64,000 bases of DNA from Ruminococcus_G sp050944435 (GTDB lineage Bacteria; Bacillota; Clostridia; Lachnospirales; Lachnospiraceae). The translations under genes were made by a program, and so were the position numbers. This document shows, piece by piece, positions 1 to 8,357 of the stretch. The stretch's first letter is position 1, and each line of letters starts with the position of its first letter. The stretch is from contig JBMNRB010000005.1 of the NCBI GenBank assembly GCA_050944435.1, forward strand, positions 1 to 64,000, written 5' to 3'. Below the pieces are notes generated by a model, which ran no database searches, was not told the origin of the DNA, and saw nothing but the letters and a program-made list of their open reading frames with translations.

Positions 1-78
1 CATAAGCAATTTAATCATCAGACTTATGGGGTAAGGGGAGTTATACGCATTTTTAGAAAACTTCATGTGCTTACGCAT

Positions 79-127
79 AAAAAGAGGACTGTGAAAAAAT
101 GATTTCTCATTTTTTCACAGCCCCTTT
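79..127 (-). terminator. Rho-independent terminator of the PurF-like gene
   Basis: A long hairpin whose arms (CTGTGAAAAAATGA and its complement) face each other around a TTTC loop. Read on the minus strand it lies just past the stop codon of the PurF-like gene and ends in a T-rich run. The plus-strand side also ends in CCCTTT, so it may work in both directions. Confidence 0.8.
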
Positions 128-134
128 ATCACAG

Positions 135-1541
135 TTATTCTTTTCCGTCCCAGCAATAGGTACAGAGTTTACACTTATCAAACCCTGTGGAGGCCACCAG
201 GTCATCGAGGCGATGGTAGCGCAGAGAGGTAAAGTTAAGCTTCTGGCGAATTTTCTCTATCATATTCTGATATTCTGTGGATTCCGGATCCACGTAGCGG
301 TCCAGATTGTCCGGTTCCGCCGTTCCTTCCATATCTTTAATTACCTGACGGGTAATCAATTCCATCTGTGAAGTGGAACGGGAGAAGTTCAAAAATTTGC
401 AGCCGTAAACCAGAGGCGGGCAGGCGGGACGGATATGTACTTCCCGGGCGCCGCTGTGGTATAAAAATTCTGTGGTTTCCCGAAGCTGTGTGCCGCGGAC
501 GATGGAATCGTCGATCAGAAGCAGGCTGCGGTTCTGGATCAGATCGTGAACCGGAATCAGCTTCATTTTGGCAATAAGATTACGCTGACTCTGTATGGTG
601 GGCATGAAGGAACGGGGCCAGGTAGGTGTATATTTAATGAAGGGACGGGAAAAAGGCACTCCCGATTCGTTGGCATATCCGATGGCGTGGGCTGTTCCGG
701 AGTCGGGAACACCGGCTACAGTGTCCGGGTGAGCATCGTCCCTTTGGGCCAGCATCTTGCCGCAGTTGTACCGCATTTTTTCTACGCTTAACCCCTCGTA
801 GGAAGAAGACGGATATCCGTAATATACCCACAGGAAAGTACAGATTTTCATTTCCTTTCCCGGCGCGGACAGGGTCTGCACCCCTTCTGGTGTGACCACG
901 ACGATTTCGCCGGGGCCAAGTTCCTTTTCATCATCGTATCCCAGATTTAAATAGGCGAAACTTTCAAAAGATACGCAGTAGCCGTCGGGCTTTCTTCCAA
1001 TGGTCACCGGCGTACGTCCGTAACGGTCACGGGCGGCATAGATCCCCTTGGGGGTCATCAAAAGGACGGTCATGGAACCTTCCACAGCTTCCTGAACATA
1101 CTGAAGACCTTCGATAAGGTTGTCCCGCTGATTAATCAGGGAGGCCACCAGCTCCGTGGAGTTGATTTCACCGCCGCTCATTTCGAGAAAATGCGCATGG
1201 CCATTGGCAAAAAGCTGGTCTACAAGAGCGTCTTTATTATTAATCTTTCCCACAGTAGCAATGGCATAGGTGCCGTGATGGGAACGGATAATCAGGGGCT
1301 GAGGTTCATAATCGGATATGCAGCCGATACCCAGCGTTCCTTTCATCTTATTGACATCTTTATCAAATTTTGTACGAAAGGGTGCGTTTTCAATATTATG
1401 GATCGCCCGGTCAAATCCCTTTTCCCGGTCGTATACGGCCATTCCTGCCCGTCTGGTACCCAGATGGGAATGATAGTCTGTGCCGAAAAATAAATCGAAT
1501 ACGCAATCCTGTTTGCTTGCTACGCCAAAAAATCCACCCAT
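135..1541 (-). CDS. PurF-like amidophosphoribosyltransferase lacking the N-terminal catalytic Cys
   Basis: 468 residues with the layout of glutamine PRPP amidotransferase: an N-terminal Ntn/GATase2-like half and a C-terminal phosphoribosyltransferase half. The PRPP-binding motif LLIDDSIVRGTQL is intact, and C-terminal cysteines (CKLCTYC) could help ligate an Fe-S cluster as in Bacillus-type PurF. In true PurF, residue 2 is the nucleophilic Cys exposed after Met removal (MCGI). Here the protein starts MGGFFG, and the DNA codons after ATG are GGT GGA, so the nucleophile is absent. The start is fixed by GAGGGA six bases upstream. It may use ammonia, be regulatory, or have another role; a canonical purF would be expected elsewhere. 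It has its own promoter and terminator. Confidence 0.85.
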   Translation of the reverse strand: MGGFFGVASKQDCVFDLFFGTDYHSHLGTRRAGMAVYDREKGFDRAIHNIENAPFRTKFDKDVNKMKGTLGIGCISDYEPQPLIIRSHHGTYAIATVGKINNKDALVDQLFANGHAHFLEMSGGEINSTELVASLINQRDNLIEGLQYVQEAVEGSMTVLLMTPKGIYAARDRYGRTPVTIGRKPDGYCVSFESFAYLNLGYDDEKELGPGEIVVVTPEGVQTLSAPGKEMKICTFLWVYYGYPSSSYEGLSVEKMRYNCGKMLAQRDDAHPDTVAGVPDSGTAHAIGYANESGVPFSRPFIKYTPTWPRSFMPTIQSQRNLIAKMKLIPVHDLIQNRSLLLIDDSIVRGTQLRETTEFLYHSGAREVHIRPACPPLVYGCKFLNFSRSTSQMELITRQVIKDMEGTAEPDNLDRYVDPESTEYQNMIEKIRQKLNFTSLRYHRLDDLVASTGFDKCKLCTYCWDGKE

Positions 1542-1589
1542 TTATATTCCCTCTTTTCTGTTCGTTGTATAAAAAAATTTTCCTACGTT

Positions 1590-1619
1590 ATCATATCATT
1601 GAAACGGGTGAAGATGCAA
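1590..1619 (-). promoter_or_regulatory. Sigma-A type promoter of the PurF-like gene
   Basis: On the minus strand a -35 TTGCAT (1614-1619) and a -10 TATGAT (1590-1595) are separated by 18 bases, about 50 bases upstream of the ATG. Confidence 0.6.
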
Positions 1620-1654
1620 CAATTACTTTTGAATAGGAAATGCATTACTTTCTA

Positions 1655-1683
1655 TTGACTTTTTTCTTCCGCTATGCTAAATT
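1655..1683 (+). promoter_or_regulatory. Promoter of the rpmG-secE-nusG-rplK-rplA operon
   Basis: A -35 TTGACT (1655-1660) and a -10 TAAATT (1678-1683) are separated by 17 bases, about 85 bases ahead of rpmG. It is divergent from the PurF-like gene promoter. Confidence 0.6.
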
Positions 1684-1768
1684 AATATAACGGCATGGAA
1701 GTAGGTCTTTTTTTTATGCCTAAAAAAGGCCGCCGAATAACGCAATAGAACACATGGAGGTGGAAGTC

Positions 1769-1918
1769 GTGCGCGTAAAAATCACATTGGCATGTACAGA
1801 ATGTAAGCAGCGTAATTACAACATGACAAAAGAGAAAAAGAATCATCCGGAAAGGATGGAGACTAAAAAGTACTGCAAATTCTGCAGAACACACACAATG
1901 CACAAGGAGACCAAGTAA
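1769..1918 (+). CDS. rpmG: 50S ribosomal protein L33
   Basis: 49 residues in the usual bacterial L33 size range. Two CxxC pairs (CTEC near residue 9 and CKFC near residue 36) form the zinc-ribbon version of L33. The start is GTG at 1769, with GGAGG eight bases upstream; the in-frame ATG at 1754 overlaps that ribosome binding site and is unlikely. It is the first gene of the classic rpmG-secE-nusG-rplK-rplA order. Confidence 0.93.
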   Translation: MRVKITLACTECKQRNYNMTKEKKNHPERMETKKYCKFCRTHTMHKETK

Positions 1919-1936
1919 TTGGCACGAGGTGAAAAG

Positions 1937-2158
1937 ATGGCAGAATCTGGAAAAGCAAAAAAACCAGGTAAAGAGCCGAAGCAGAAGAAGCATTGGTTTA
2001 AAGGGCTCAAATCTGAGTTTAACAAGATTATCTGGACCGACAGGGTTACACTTGGAAAACAGACCGTTGCTGTCGTATCCATTACCGTTGTGCTGGGCGT
2101 GGTGATCACCATCCTGGACAGTCTGGTACTGCAGTTTATGAATCTGATTATTCGATGA
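1937..2158 (+). CDS. secE: Preprotein translocase subunit SecE
   Basis: 73 residues: a Lys-rich N-terminal tail, the short amphipathic segment typical of SecE (KSEFNKIIW) and one C-terminal membrane helix (about residues 43-68). SecE clamps SecY in the Sec translocon. The ATG at 1937 sits behind CGAGGTGAAAAG; an upstream in-frame TTG at 1919 directly after the rpmG stop is less likely. It lies between rpmG and nusG as in most Bacillota. Confidence 0.93.
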   Translation: MAESGKAKKPGKEPKQKKHWFKGLKSEFNKIIWTDRVTLGKQTVAVVSITVVLGVVITILDSLVLQFMNLIIR

Positions 2159-2177
2159 GAAGGATAAGGGTGGTTAA

Positions 2178-2693
2178 ATGTCAGAAGCAAACTGGTATGT
2201 AGTCCATACGTATTCGGGCTATGAGAACAAAGTAAAAGCGAATATTGAGAAAACAATTGAGAACCGTCATTTGGAAGATCAGATTCTGGAAGTTCGTGTG
2301 CCGATGCAGGATGTTGTGGAGATGAAAAACGGCGCCAGAAAGCAGGTGCAGAAGAAGATGTTTCCCGGTTACGTCCTGATTCATATGGTCATGAATGACG
2401 ACACCTGGTACGTGGTGAGAAACACCAGGGGTGTGACAGGATTTGTAGGCCCCGGATCCAAACCGGTGCCGCTGACAGAGGAGGAGATGAAGCCTCTGGG
2501 AATCCAGGCGGAAAACATTGTTGTGGACTTTCAGGAAGGCGATGCCGTCGTTGTTACGGGCGGAGCCTGGAAGGATACAGCTGGCGTGATCCAGAGTATC
2601 AATCTGCCCAAACAGGTTGTGACTATCAATGTGGAACTGTTCGGCCGTGAAACGCCGGTGGAGATCAGTTTCGCAGAAGTAAAGAAAATGTAA
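2178..2693 (+). CDS. nusG: Transcription termination/antitermination factor NusG
   Basis: 171 residues with the NGN domain first (WYVVHTYSGYENKVKANIE near the N-terminus) and a C-terminal KOW motif (EGDAVVVTGGAWKDTAGVI near residues 117-136). It binds RNA polymerase and modulates pausing, Rho action and coupling to ribosomes. It is translated 19 bases after secE. Confidence 0.95.
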   Translation: MSEANWYVVHTYSGYENKVKANIEKTIENRHLEDQILEVRVPMQDVVEMKNGARKQVQKKMFPGYVLIHMVMNDDTWYVVRNTRGVTGFVGPGSKPVPLTEEEMKPLGIQAENIVVDFQEGDAVVVTGGAWKDTAGVIQSINLPKQVVTINVELFGRETPVEISFAEVKKM

Positions 2694-2721
2694 CAGAAAA
2701 AAGGGCTGTTAAGTACGGCTC

Positions 2722-2749
2722 GTGGGAGGGAAATTCCCGCAATTACCAC
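2722..2749 (+). promoter_or_regulatory. Probable ribosomal protein L1 operator ahead of rplK
   Basis: GTGG (2722-2725) pairs with CCAC (2746-2749), and inside it GGGA pairs with TCCC, leaving an asymmetric internal loop with GCAATTA on the 3' side. A near copy precedes rplA. The stem with one asymmetric loop resembles the L1-binding fold of 23S rRNA and of known L1 mRNA operators. The binding role is inferred. Confidence 0.65.
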
Positions 2750-2769
2750 ATTATTAGGAGGTGCCTGAC

Positions 2770-3195
2770 ATGGCAAAGAAAGTAGAAGGATATATTAAAT
2801 TACAGATTCCGGCTGGTAAAGCGACACCAGCACCGCCAGTTGGTCCTGCACTGGGTCAGCATGGCGTAAACATCGTACAGTTTACAAAAGAATTTAACGC
2901 AAGAACAGCGGATAAAGGCGATGTGGTTATTCCTGTAGTGATCACCGTTTATGCGGACAGAAGCTTCAGCTTCATCACAAAAACTCCGCCTGCAGCAGTT
3001 CTTCTTAAGAAAGCCTGCAATCTGAAATCAGGTTCCGGTGTTCCCAACAAGAATAAAGTTGCCACAATCTCCAAAGATAAAATCAAAGAGATTGCAGAGA
3101 CAAAAATGCCGGATCTCAATGCCGGATCTCTGGAAGCGGCCATGAGCATGATCGCAGGAACAGCCAGAAGTATGGGTATTGTTGTAGAAGACTAA
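2770..3195 (+). CDS. rplK: 50S ribosomal protein L11
   Basis: 141 residues, the usual L11 length. The N-terminal domain is the typical proline-rich one (LQIPAGKATPAPPVGPALGQ) and the C-terminal domain binds rRNA of the GTPase-associated centre. The ATG at 2770 is chosen over the GTG at 2761 because AGGAGG overlaps the latter. It is preceded by the putative L1 operator. Confidence 0.95.
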   Translation: MAKKVEGYIKLQIPAGKATPAPPVGPALGQHGVNIVQFTKEFNARTADKGDVVIPVVITVYADRSFSFITKTPPAAVLLKKACNLKSGSGVPNKNKVATISKDKIKEIAETKMPDLNAGSLEAAMSMIAGTARSMGIVVED

Positions 3196-3223
3196 TGTAA
3201 ACTTGTATCATCCAAACAAATAA

Positions 3224-3252
3224 GTGGGAGGGAAAAATCCCGCAATTACCAC
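3224..3252 (+). promoter_or_regulatory. Second probable L1 operator, ahead of rplA
   Basis: This nearly repeats the element before rplK: GTGGGAGGGA, a short A-rich loop, then TCCCGCAATTACCAC. The apical loop differs by about one base while both stems are kept. It ends beside the AGGAGG of rplA, so a bound protein could block initiation. L1 autoregulation is inferred from position and fold. Confidence 0.65.
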
Positions 3253-3267
3253 AGGAGGTTATTTAGA

Positions 3268-3960
3268 ATGAAACACGGAAAAAAATATTTAGAAGCTGCA
3301 AAAGCAGTGGATCGTACAACTCTGTATGATCCGACAGAAGCCATCTCCTTAGTAAAAAAGGCTGCTGTTGCAAAATTTGACGAGACAATCGAAGCTCATA
3401 TCAGAACAGGATGTGACGGACGTCACGCAGATCAGCAGATCCGCGGCGCAGTTGTTCTTCCTCACGGAACAGGCAAAAAGGTTCGCGTGCTGGTGTTTGC
3501 CAAAGATGCGAAGGCAGACGAGGCGAAGGAAGCAGGAGCTGAATTCGTAGGAGCAGAGGAACTGATTCCCAAGATTCAGAATGAGAACTGGTTTGATTAT
3601 GACGTAGTAGTTGCCACACCGGATATGATGGGCGTTGTAGGCCGTCTGGGCCGTGTGCTGGGACCGAAAGGCCTGATGCCGAACCCCAAGGCAGGTACGG
3701 TAACCATGGACGTTGCAAAGGCTGTTAAAGATATCAAAGCTGGTAAGATTGAGTATCGTCTTGATAAAACAAATATCATTCACGTGCCAATTGGAAAAGC
3801 TTCTTTCTCAGAGGAGCAGTTAGCGGACAACTTCCAGACGCTGATAGATGCTATTAATAAAGCAAAACCAAGCGCATTAAAAGGAACATATCTGAAGAGT
3901 GTGACAATCGCTCCGACGATGGGACCTGGCGTAAAAATCAACACAATGAAATTAGTTTAA
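3268..3960 (+). CDS. rplA: 50S ribosomal protein L1
   Basis: 230 residues, full length. It carries the L1 signature around GPKGLMPNPKAGTV (near residues 130-145). L1 forms the mobile stalk by the ribosomal E site and commonly represses its own operon. A strong terminator follows directly, and rplJ-rplL, which commonly come next, are absent here. Confidence 0.95.
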   Translation: MKHGKKYLEAAKAVDRTTLYDPTEAISLVKKAAVAKFDETIEAHIRTGCDGRHADQQIRGAVVLPHGTGKKVRVLVFAKDAKADEAKEAGAEFVGAEELIPKIQNENWFDYDVVVATPDMMGVVGRLGRVLGPKGLMPNPKAGTVTMDVAKAVKDIKAGKIEYRLDKTNIIHVPIGKASFSEEQLADNFQTLIDAINKAKPSALKGTYLKSVTIAPTMGPGVKINTMKLV

Positions 3961-3970
3961 TGTGTAAGGA

Positions 3971-4000
3971 TGCACTGCCCGAAGGGCAGTGCATTTTCTT
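3971..4000 (+). terminator. Terminator of the rpmG-rplA operon
   Basis: A ten-base-pair GC-rich hairpin (TGCACTGCCC, loop GAA, GGGCAGTGCA) is followed by TTTTCTT. It starts ten bases past the rplA stop. Confidence 0.9.
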
Positions 4001-4101
4001 AAATTAGGTGTGTCGAAGGAGAGTAGACAGCCGGCTGCTTATGTGATATATTTTATGATACAGATGACAATTATATCTTTATTTTAGGAGGTTTTATTTT
4101 C

Positions 4102-5448
4102 ATGGATTCTGACCCTGACAATTTATGGTTACAGTTGCTGATACTTGTATTTTTGACGGCATTGAATGCATTTTTTGCCGGCGCGGAGATGGCCCTTGTG
4201 TCTGTAAATCCAGGCAAATTGTCGCAAAAAGCGGAGGAGGGGGATAAAAAAGCCGCTCTCGTTCTGGAACTTTTGCAGGAACCATCCCGGTTTCTTTCCA
4301 CGATACAGATTGTGATTACACTGGCTGGTTTTTTCAACAGTGCATCCGCTGCGACAGGAATTTCGAAACGGCTGGAAGTGGTGCTGGAGAGGATACATAT
4401 TCCCAACAGCGATACCCTGTCGGTAGTCATTATCACTTTGATTCTGTCTTATTTTACGCTGGTATTGGGCGAGCTGGTACCTAAGCGTATTGCACAGCAG
4501 AAAGCGGAATCCTTCAGTATGTTTGTCGTACGTCCCGTGAGTGTTCTTTCCAAGATCACTTCTCCTATTGTGAAGCTGCTTTCCGTGTCCACCGGTCTGG
4601 TGCTGCGGATTTTCGGGATGAACGATGAGGTTTCCCAGGAAAAAGTTTCAGAGGCTGAAATCCGCGCGCTGATTGAAAACGGCGTGGAAACCGGTGTGTT
4701 CGATGAATATGAATCAGAGATGCTGGATTCTGTTTTTGAATTCGATGATATTCTGGCCAAAGAAATTATGACTTCCCGTACGGATGTCTATGCCATCGAC
4801 GTGGCGGAGCCACTTTCTTCTTATCTGGATGAGATGCTGGAGACGCGGCATTCCAGGATACCGGTTTACGAGGAAGATATTGACAATATTGTCGGCGTTC
4901 TGTATTTGAAAGATTTCATTCTGGAAGCCAGAAGATGCGGCTTTGAAAATGTGGATATTCGTTCCCTGCTGCATAAACCATATTTTGTACTTGAAAGTAA
5001 AAATATCAACGAGCTGTTTCATGAACTTCAGGAATCCCGCCAGTATATTGCCGTGCTGATCGATGAGTACGGCGGATTTTCCGGTATTGTGACCATCGAG
5101 GACCTGGTGGAAGAGGTTATGGGGTCCATTGACGATACGGGAGATGATGACGACGAACCGAAAATTGAAGAGATTGATGATCATACCTGGCTGCTGACCG
5201 GTCTGGTGACGATAAATGATCTGAATGACGAGCTGGATACGGAGCTGGAGTCTGAAAGCCACGATACGGTATCCGGTCTGCTTCTGGACCAGCTGGGATA
5301 TATTCCGGAGGAAAATGATCTGCAGACCATAGAGTTATGCGGGCTGCGTTTTGATATTCAGAAAATCCAGGACAAGCGGATTGAACAGATTCTTGTTACA
5401 AAGCTTCCAGGGAAGGATGAAGAGGAAGAAGAGAATAAAGAAGAGTAA
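4102..5448 (+). CDS. CNNM/CorC-family membrane protein (hemolysin-type, DUF21-CBS)
   Basis: 448 residues. An N-terminal DUF21 membrane domain has about four hydrophobic segments in the first 190 residues. A pair of CBS domains follows (about 210-330, with MTSRTDV and LIDEYGGFSGIVTIEDLVEE), then a CorC_HlyC domain, and the tail is very acidic. The family is linked to magnesium or cobalt efflux and divalent-cation homeostasis; the old hemolysin label is not informative. AGGAGG lies upstream. It may be cotranscribed with the zinc-ribbon gene 24 bases downstream. Confidence 0.85.
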   Translation: MDSDPDNLWLQLLILVFLTALNAFFAGAEMALVSVNPGKLSQKAEEGDKKAALVLELLQEPSRFLSTIQIVITLAGFFNSASAATGISKRLEVVLERIHIPNSDTLSVVIITLILSYFTLVLGELVPKRIAQQKAESFSMFVVRPVSVLSKITSPIVKLLSVSTGLVLRIFGMNDEVSQEKVSEAEIRALIENGVETGVFDEYESEMLDSVFEFDDILAKEIMTSRTDVYAIDVAEPLSSYLDEMLETRHSRIPVYEEDIDNIVGVLYLKDFILEARRCGFENVDIRSLLHKPYFVLESKNINELFHELQESRQYIAVLIDEYGGFSGIVTIEDLVEEVMGSIDDTGDDDDEPKIEEIDDHTWLLTGLVTINDLNDELDTELESESHDTVSGLLLDQLGYIPEENDLQTIELCGLRFDIQKIQDKRIEQILVTKLPGKDEEEEENKEE

Positions 5449-5472
5449 TACAGATAAAAGAGGGGAGATTAT

Positions 5473-6162
5473 ATGTTTTGCAGTAAATGCGGTACGCAGC
5501 TTCCGGATGACGCCATGTTTTGTTCGGAATGCGGCGCTCCCACAAGAAATTACCGAAAACAACAGCAGGAGCCAGGGTACGAACAGAACTTTGGCAGACA
5601 GCCGGCGTATGGGCAGCAGCCTTATCCGCCTTATGAGCAGGGAACTTTCGAGCCGGAATTTCATGAAAGCGGGGCTTCGGTGAAGGCGAAATTCTCGGGA
5701 GGTTCCAAGCGGGGCGTAATCATGGCGGCGGTGATCATTGCCATTGCGGTCTTGGCCGGCATTCTGTACGTGCAGGTGCTGAAGCCACAGACCCCTCAGG
5801 ACACCATTGATAAACTGGAAAAGGCCATTGAGGATTTGGATGTGGAGAAAATCATGGCCTGCTTTGATCAGGAAACAAGACAGGCTTATGAAGACGGAAT
5901 GTCCGAGTACGGAGAAATGGGCGACAGTCTGACCGGTCTTTTGGGAATGGCCGGCGGCCTGGGGATTGGTCCGGATGTGACGATTCGGGTAAATGATATC
6001 AATTACGACGGCAGTGATTCATGTACGGTATCAATAAACCTTAGCCTTTCGTTTATGGGAGAATCCCAGGAAGAAAGCATGGACATTCCCATGAAAAAAG
6101 AAGGAAAGGACTGGGTCATTGACGGCGCTGCTTCTGGCGCTGTTATGGGGGAATTATTCTGA
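5473..6162 (+). CDS. Zinc-ribbon membrane-anchored protein of unknown function
   Basis: 229 residues. A zinc ribbon opens the protein, with CxxC pairs at residues 3-6 and 17-20. A Gln/Pro/Tyr-rich linker, one membrane helix (about 78-97) and an outside domain of about 130 residues follow. That domain resembles DUF4878-like NTF2-fold modules (the TPQDTIDKLEKAIEDLD segment). The stop overlaps the start of the next gene (TGATG), so the two are probably translationally coupled. Function unknown. Confidence 0.7.
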   Translation: MFCSKCGTQLPDDAMFCSECGAPTRNYRKQQQEPGYEQNFGRQPAYGQQPYPPYEQGTFEPEFHESGASVKAKFSGGSKRGVIMAAVIIAIAVLAGILYVQVLKPQTPQDTIDKLEKAIEDLDVEKIMACFDQETRQAYEDGMSEYGEMGDSLTGLLGMAGGLGIGPDVTIRVNDINYDGSDSCTVSINLSLSFMGESQEESMDIPMKKEGKDWVIDGAASGAVMGELF

Positions 6163-6971
6163 TGAAACAAGTATGGGCGGTATATTTCAGCGCGACCAGG
6201 ACAACGGAAAAAGTGGTTTGTACCATTGCCGGAACGCTGGCCGACGAGCTGGGCCTGAGCTGGGCGAAACGGGATTTTACTCTGCCGGCGGCCAGGGAGG
6301 AAGAATATTGTTTTGGGGAAGATGACATTGTGGTGTTGGGAACGCCGGTCTATGCGGGCCGGGTTCCCAATGTCCTTTTACCCTTTTTAAAGACGGTAAA
6401 GGGAAAAAGGACAAAAGCAGTTCCTGTGACGGTATACGGAAACAGAAATTTTGATGATGCGCTGGCGGAGCTTCGGGATATTTTGGAAAATCAGGGGTTT
6501 ATCTGCGGCGCAGCGGCGGCCTTTGTGGGGGAACATGCTTTTTCCCGGACACTGGCGGCGGGAAGGCCGGACGAAAAGGATTTGCAGGAGGCCCGGCAAT
6601 TCGCCTGCCATGTAAGTGAAAAGATAAAGAAAAAGGTTTTTGCAGAACATATACCGGTTCCGGGCAGAAGTCCGTCTCCGGAATATTTTAAACCTAAAGG
6701 ACCGGACGGCCAGCCCATTGACATTCGGAAAGTCAGATCACTGGTGACAGATGAATGCGATAACTGCAAAATTTGTGTCCGGGTCTGCCCTATGGGATCG
6801 ATTCGGCCGGATAATGTGAGAGAATACAGCGGCATCTGCATCAAATGCGGAGCCTGTATCAAAGGATGCCCCAAAGGAGCCAGGTATTACGAAGATCCGG
6901 GTTTTCTCTTCCATAAAAAAGATCTGGAGAAGAAATATACGGAGCGAGCGAAAAACGGAACCTGGTTCTGA
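6162..6971 (+). CDS. EFR1-type flavodoxin-ferredoxin fusion
   Basis: 269 residues. The N-terminal flavodoxin-like half opens with YFSATRTTEKV, where an FMN phosphate-binding loop is expected. The C-terminal half has two 4Fe-4S motifs: CDNCKICVRVCP and CIKCGACIKGCP, near residues 197-240. This arrangement is that of the EFR1 family of anaerobe electron carriers. The start overlaps the stop of the zinc-ribbon gene by one base. Partners are not evident from the neighbours. Confidence 0.85.
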   Translation: MKQVWAVYFSATRTTEKVVCTIAGTLADELGLSWAKRDFTLPAAREEEYCFGEDDIVVLGTPVYAGRVPNVLLPFLKTVKGKRTKAVPVTVYGNRNFDDALAELRDILENQGFICGAAAAFVGEHAFSRTLAAGRPDEKDLQEARQFACHVSEKIKKKVFAEHIPVPGRSPSPEYFKPKGPDGQPIDIRKVRSLVTDECDNCKICVRVCPMGSIRPDNVREYSGICIKCGACIKGCPKGARYYEDPGFLFHKKDLEKKYTERAKNGTWF

Positions 6972-6997
6972 CCACATAATTTTAAAGGAGAGAGGCC

Positions 6998-7777
6998 ATG
7001 TACCAGTATACGGCAGTGCAATGGATGCTGTGCTTTTATATCTACAGTTTCATCGGGTGGTGTTGGGAAAGCGTTTATGTGTCCTGCCTGAAAAAGCGAT
7101 GGGTGAACAGAGGCTTCATGAGGGGGCCTTTTCTCCCCATTTATGGAAGCGGCGCCCTGATTATGCTGATTGTGTCCCAGCCCGTTCAGGATAATATTCC
7201 GCTGACTTTTCTTGCGGGAATGGTGGGAGCTACGGCGCTGGAGCTGGTGACAGGGGCGGCCATGGAAGCCTTATTCAAGGTGCGCTACTGGGATTACAGC
7301 AAAAAGAAATTCAATTATAAAGGGTATATCTGTTTAAGTTCATCTCTGGCCTGGGGCGCTTTTACCATACTGCTGACCAGGTTTCTTCATAAACCGGTTC
7401 ATTCTCTTCTGCTTACGATGCCCTCCTCACTGACCTTTGGCTGTGTGGCGGTGCTCACCGTGGTGGTGGGAACGGATTTTATCTACTCCTTCGCAGGAGC
7501 GTTGAATCTGAGAAATATGCTGGACAGAGCGGAGAGGCTGAAAGAGGAAATTGCCCTTATGCAGCGGCGTCTGGACGCTATGGTTGCCTTTTCAGATCCC
7601 AGGAGGGAAACAGAGTCCAGAATGAAAGAAGCCCGGGAAAAGCTGCATTCCCTGTTTGAAAGCAAAAAGAAACTTCACAGAGGAAGAATTTTGGGAAATC
7701 CAACCATGGTATCCAGAAAATATCAGAGCGCCCTGGAAGATATCCGGGAGTTTATCCGTGAATCGAAAAAGAAATAA
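6998..7777 (+). CDS. CmpB-like putative ABC transporter permease (PF06541 type)
   Basis: 259 residues with about five hydrophobic segments in the first 170 residues and a basic, coiled-coil-prone C-terminal tail. The opening (FYIYSFIGWCWESVYVS, then RGFMRGPFLPIYGSGA) is typical of the family annotated as putative ABC transporter permease, although no ATPase is nearby and transport is unproven. AAAGGAGAG precedes the ATG. Confidence 0.75.
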   Translation: MYQYTAVQWMLCFYIYSFIGWCWESVYVSCLKKRWVNRGFMRGPFLPIYGSGALIMLIVSQPVQDNIPLTFLAGMVGATALELVTGAAMEALFKVRYWDYSKKKFNYKGYICLSSSLAWGAFTILLTRFLHKPVHSLLLTMPSSLTFGCVAVLTVVVGTDFIYSFAGALNLRNMLDRAERLKEEIALMQRRLDAMVAFSDPRRETESRMKEAREKLHSLFESKKKLHRGRILGNPTMVSRKYQSALEDIREFIRESKKK

Positions 7778-7807
7778 GTGGGGAAGATGCGGCATACATT
7801 AGGATAA

Positions 7808-8353
7808 ATGAGAATTTTCGAGGCATCCATGAAGATTTTGCTGTTCTTTTCAGATATGATAATCCCTCTGGTGATTTTTTATCTTGTGGGATTTGGTGTT
7901 CTGATGAAACGAAATGTATATGAGGATTTTGTAAAAGGTGCGAAAGACGGTCTGAAGACCGTCTTTTCTATTATGCCTACCCTGGTTGGCCTGATGGTGG
8001 GAGTAGGTATCCTGCGGACTTCCGGACTGTTGGAACGGCTGGCAGGGCTTTTGGCCTTCCTGGTGGAAGGGCTGGGGATATCGCCGGCGCTGATTCCCCT
8101 GGTAATTGTGAAAATGTTTTCTTCCAGTGCAGCTACCGGCCTGCTTTTGGATCTCTATAAAGAATATGGCGCCGATTCTTCCACGGGAGTCACCGCCTCC
8201 ATCATATTAAGCAGCACAGAAACTATTTTTTATACCATGAGTGTGTACTTTATGACGGTGAAAACGACAAAAACCCGCTGGACGCTGGCGGGATCCCTGC
8301 TGGCTGCGGCAGCGGGGGTTGCAGCCAGCATTTTCCTGGGCAGCCGGATGTAA
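7808..8353 (+). CDS. spmB: Spore maturation protein B
   Basis: 181 residues, the usual SpmB length, with a nucleoside-recognition (Gate) membrane domain. Typical stretches are SSSAATGLLLDLYKEYGAD and the STETIFYT segment. SpmA and SpmB help spore core dehydration in Bacillus. No spmA is in the window. The start is uncertain: the ATG at 7829 has a better placed GAGG than the one at 7808. The gene converges on the DUF885 gene with four bases between stops. Confidence 0.85.
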   Translation: MRIFEASMKILLFFSDMIIPLVIFYLVGFGVLMKRNVYEDFVKGAKDGLKTVFSIMPTLVGLMVGVGILRTSGLLERLAGLLAFLVEGLGISPALIPLVIVKMFSSSAATGLLLDLYKEYGADSSTGVTASIILSSTETIFYTMSVYFMTVKTTKTRWTLAGSLLAAAAGVAASIFLGSRM

Positions 8354-8357
8354 AAGT

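Noticed and set aside
1..29. CATAAG...CTTATG inverted repeat at the left edge
   Set aside because: Short arms, no T-run and a long loop; not enough to call a terminator or operator.
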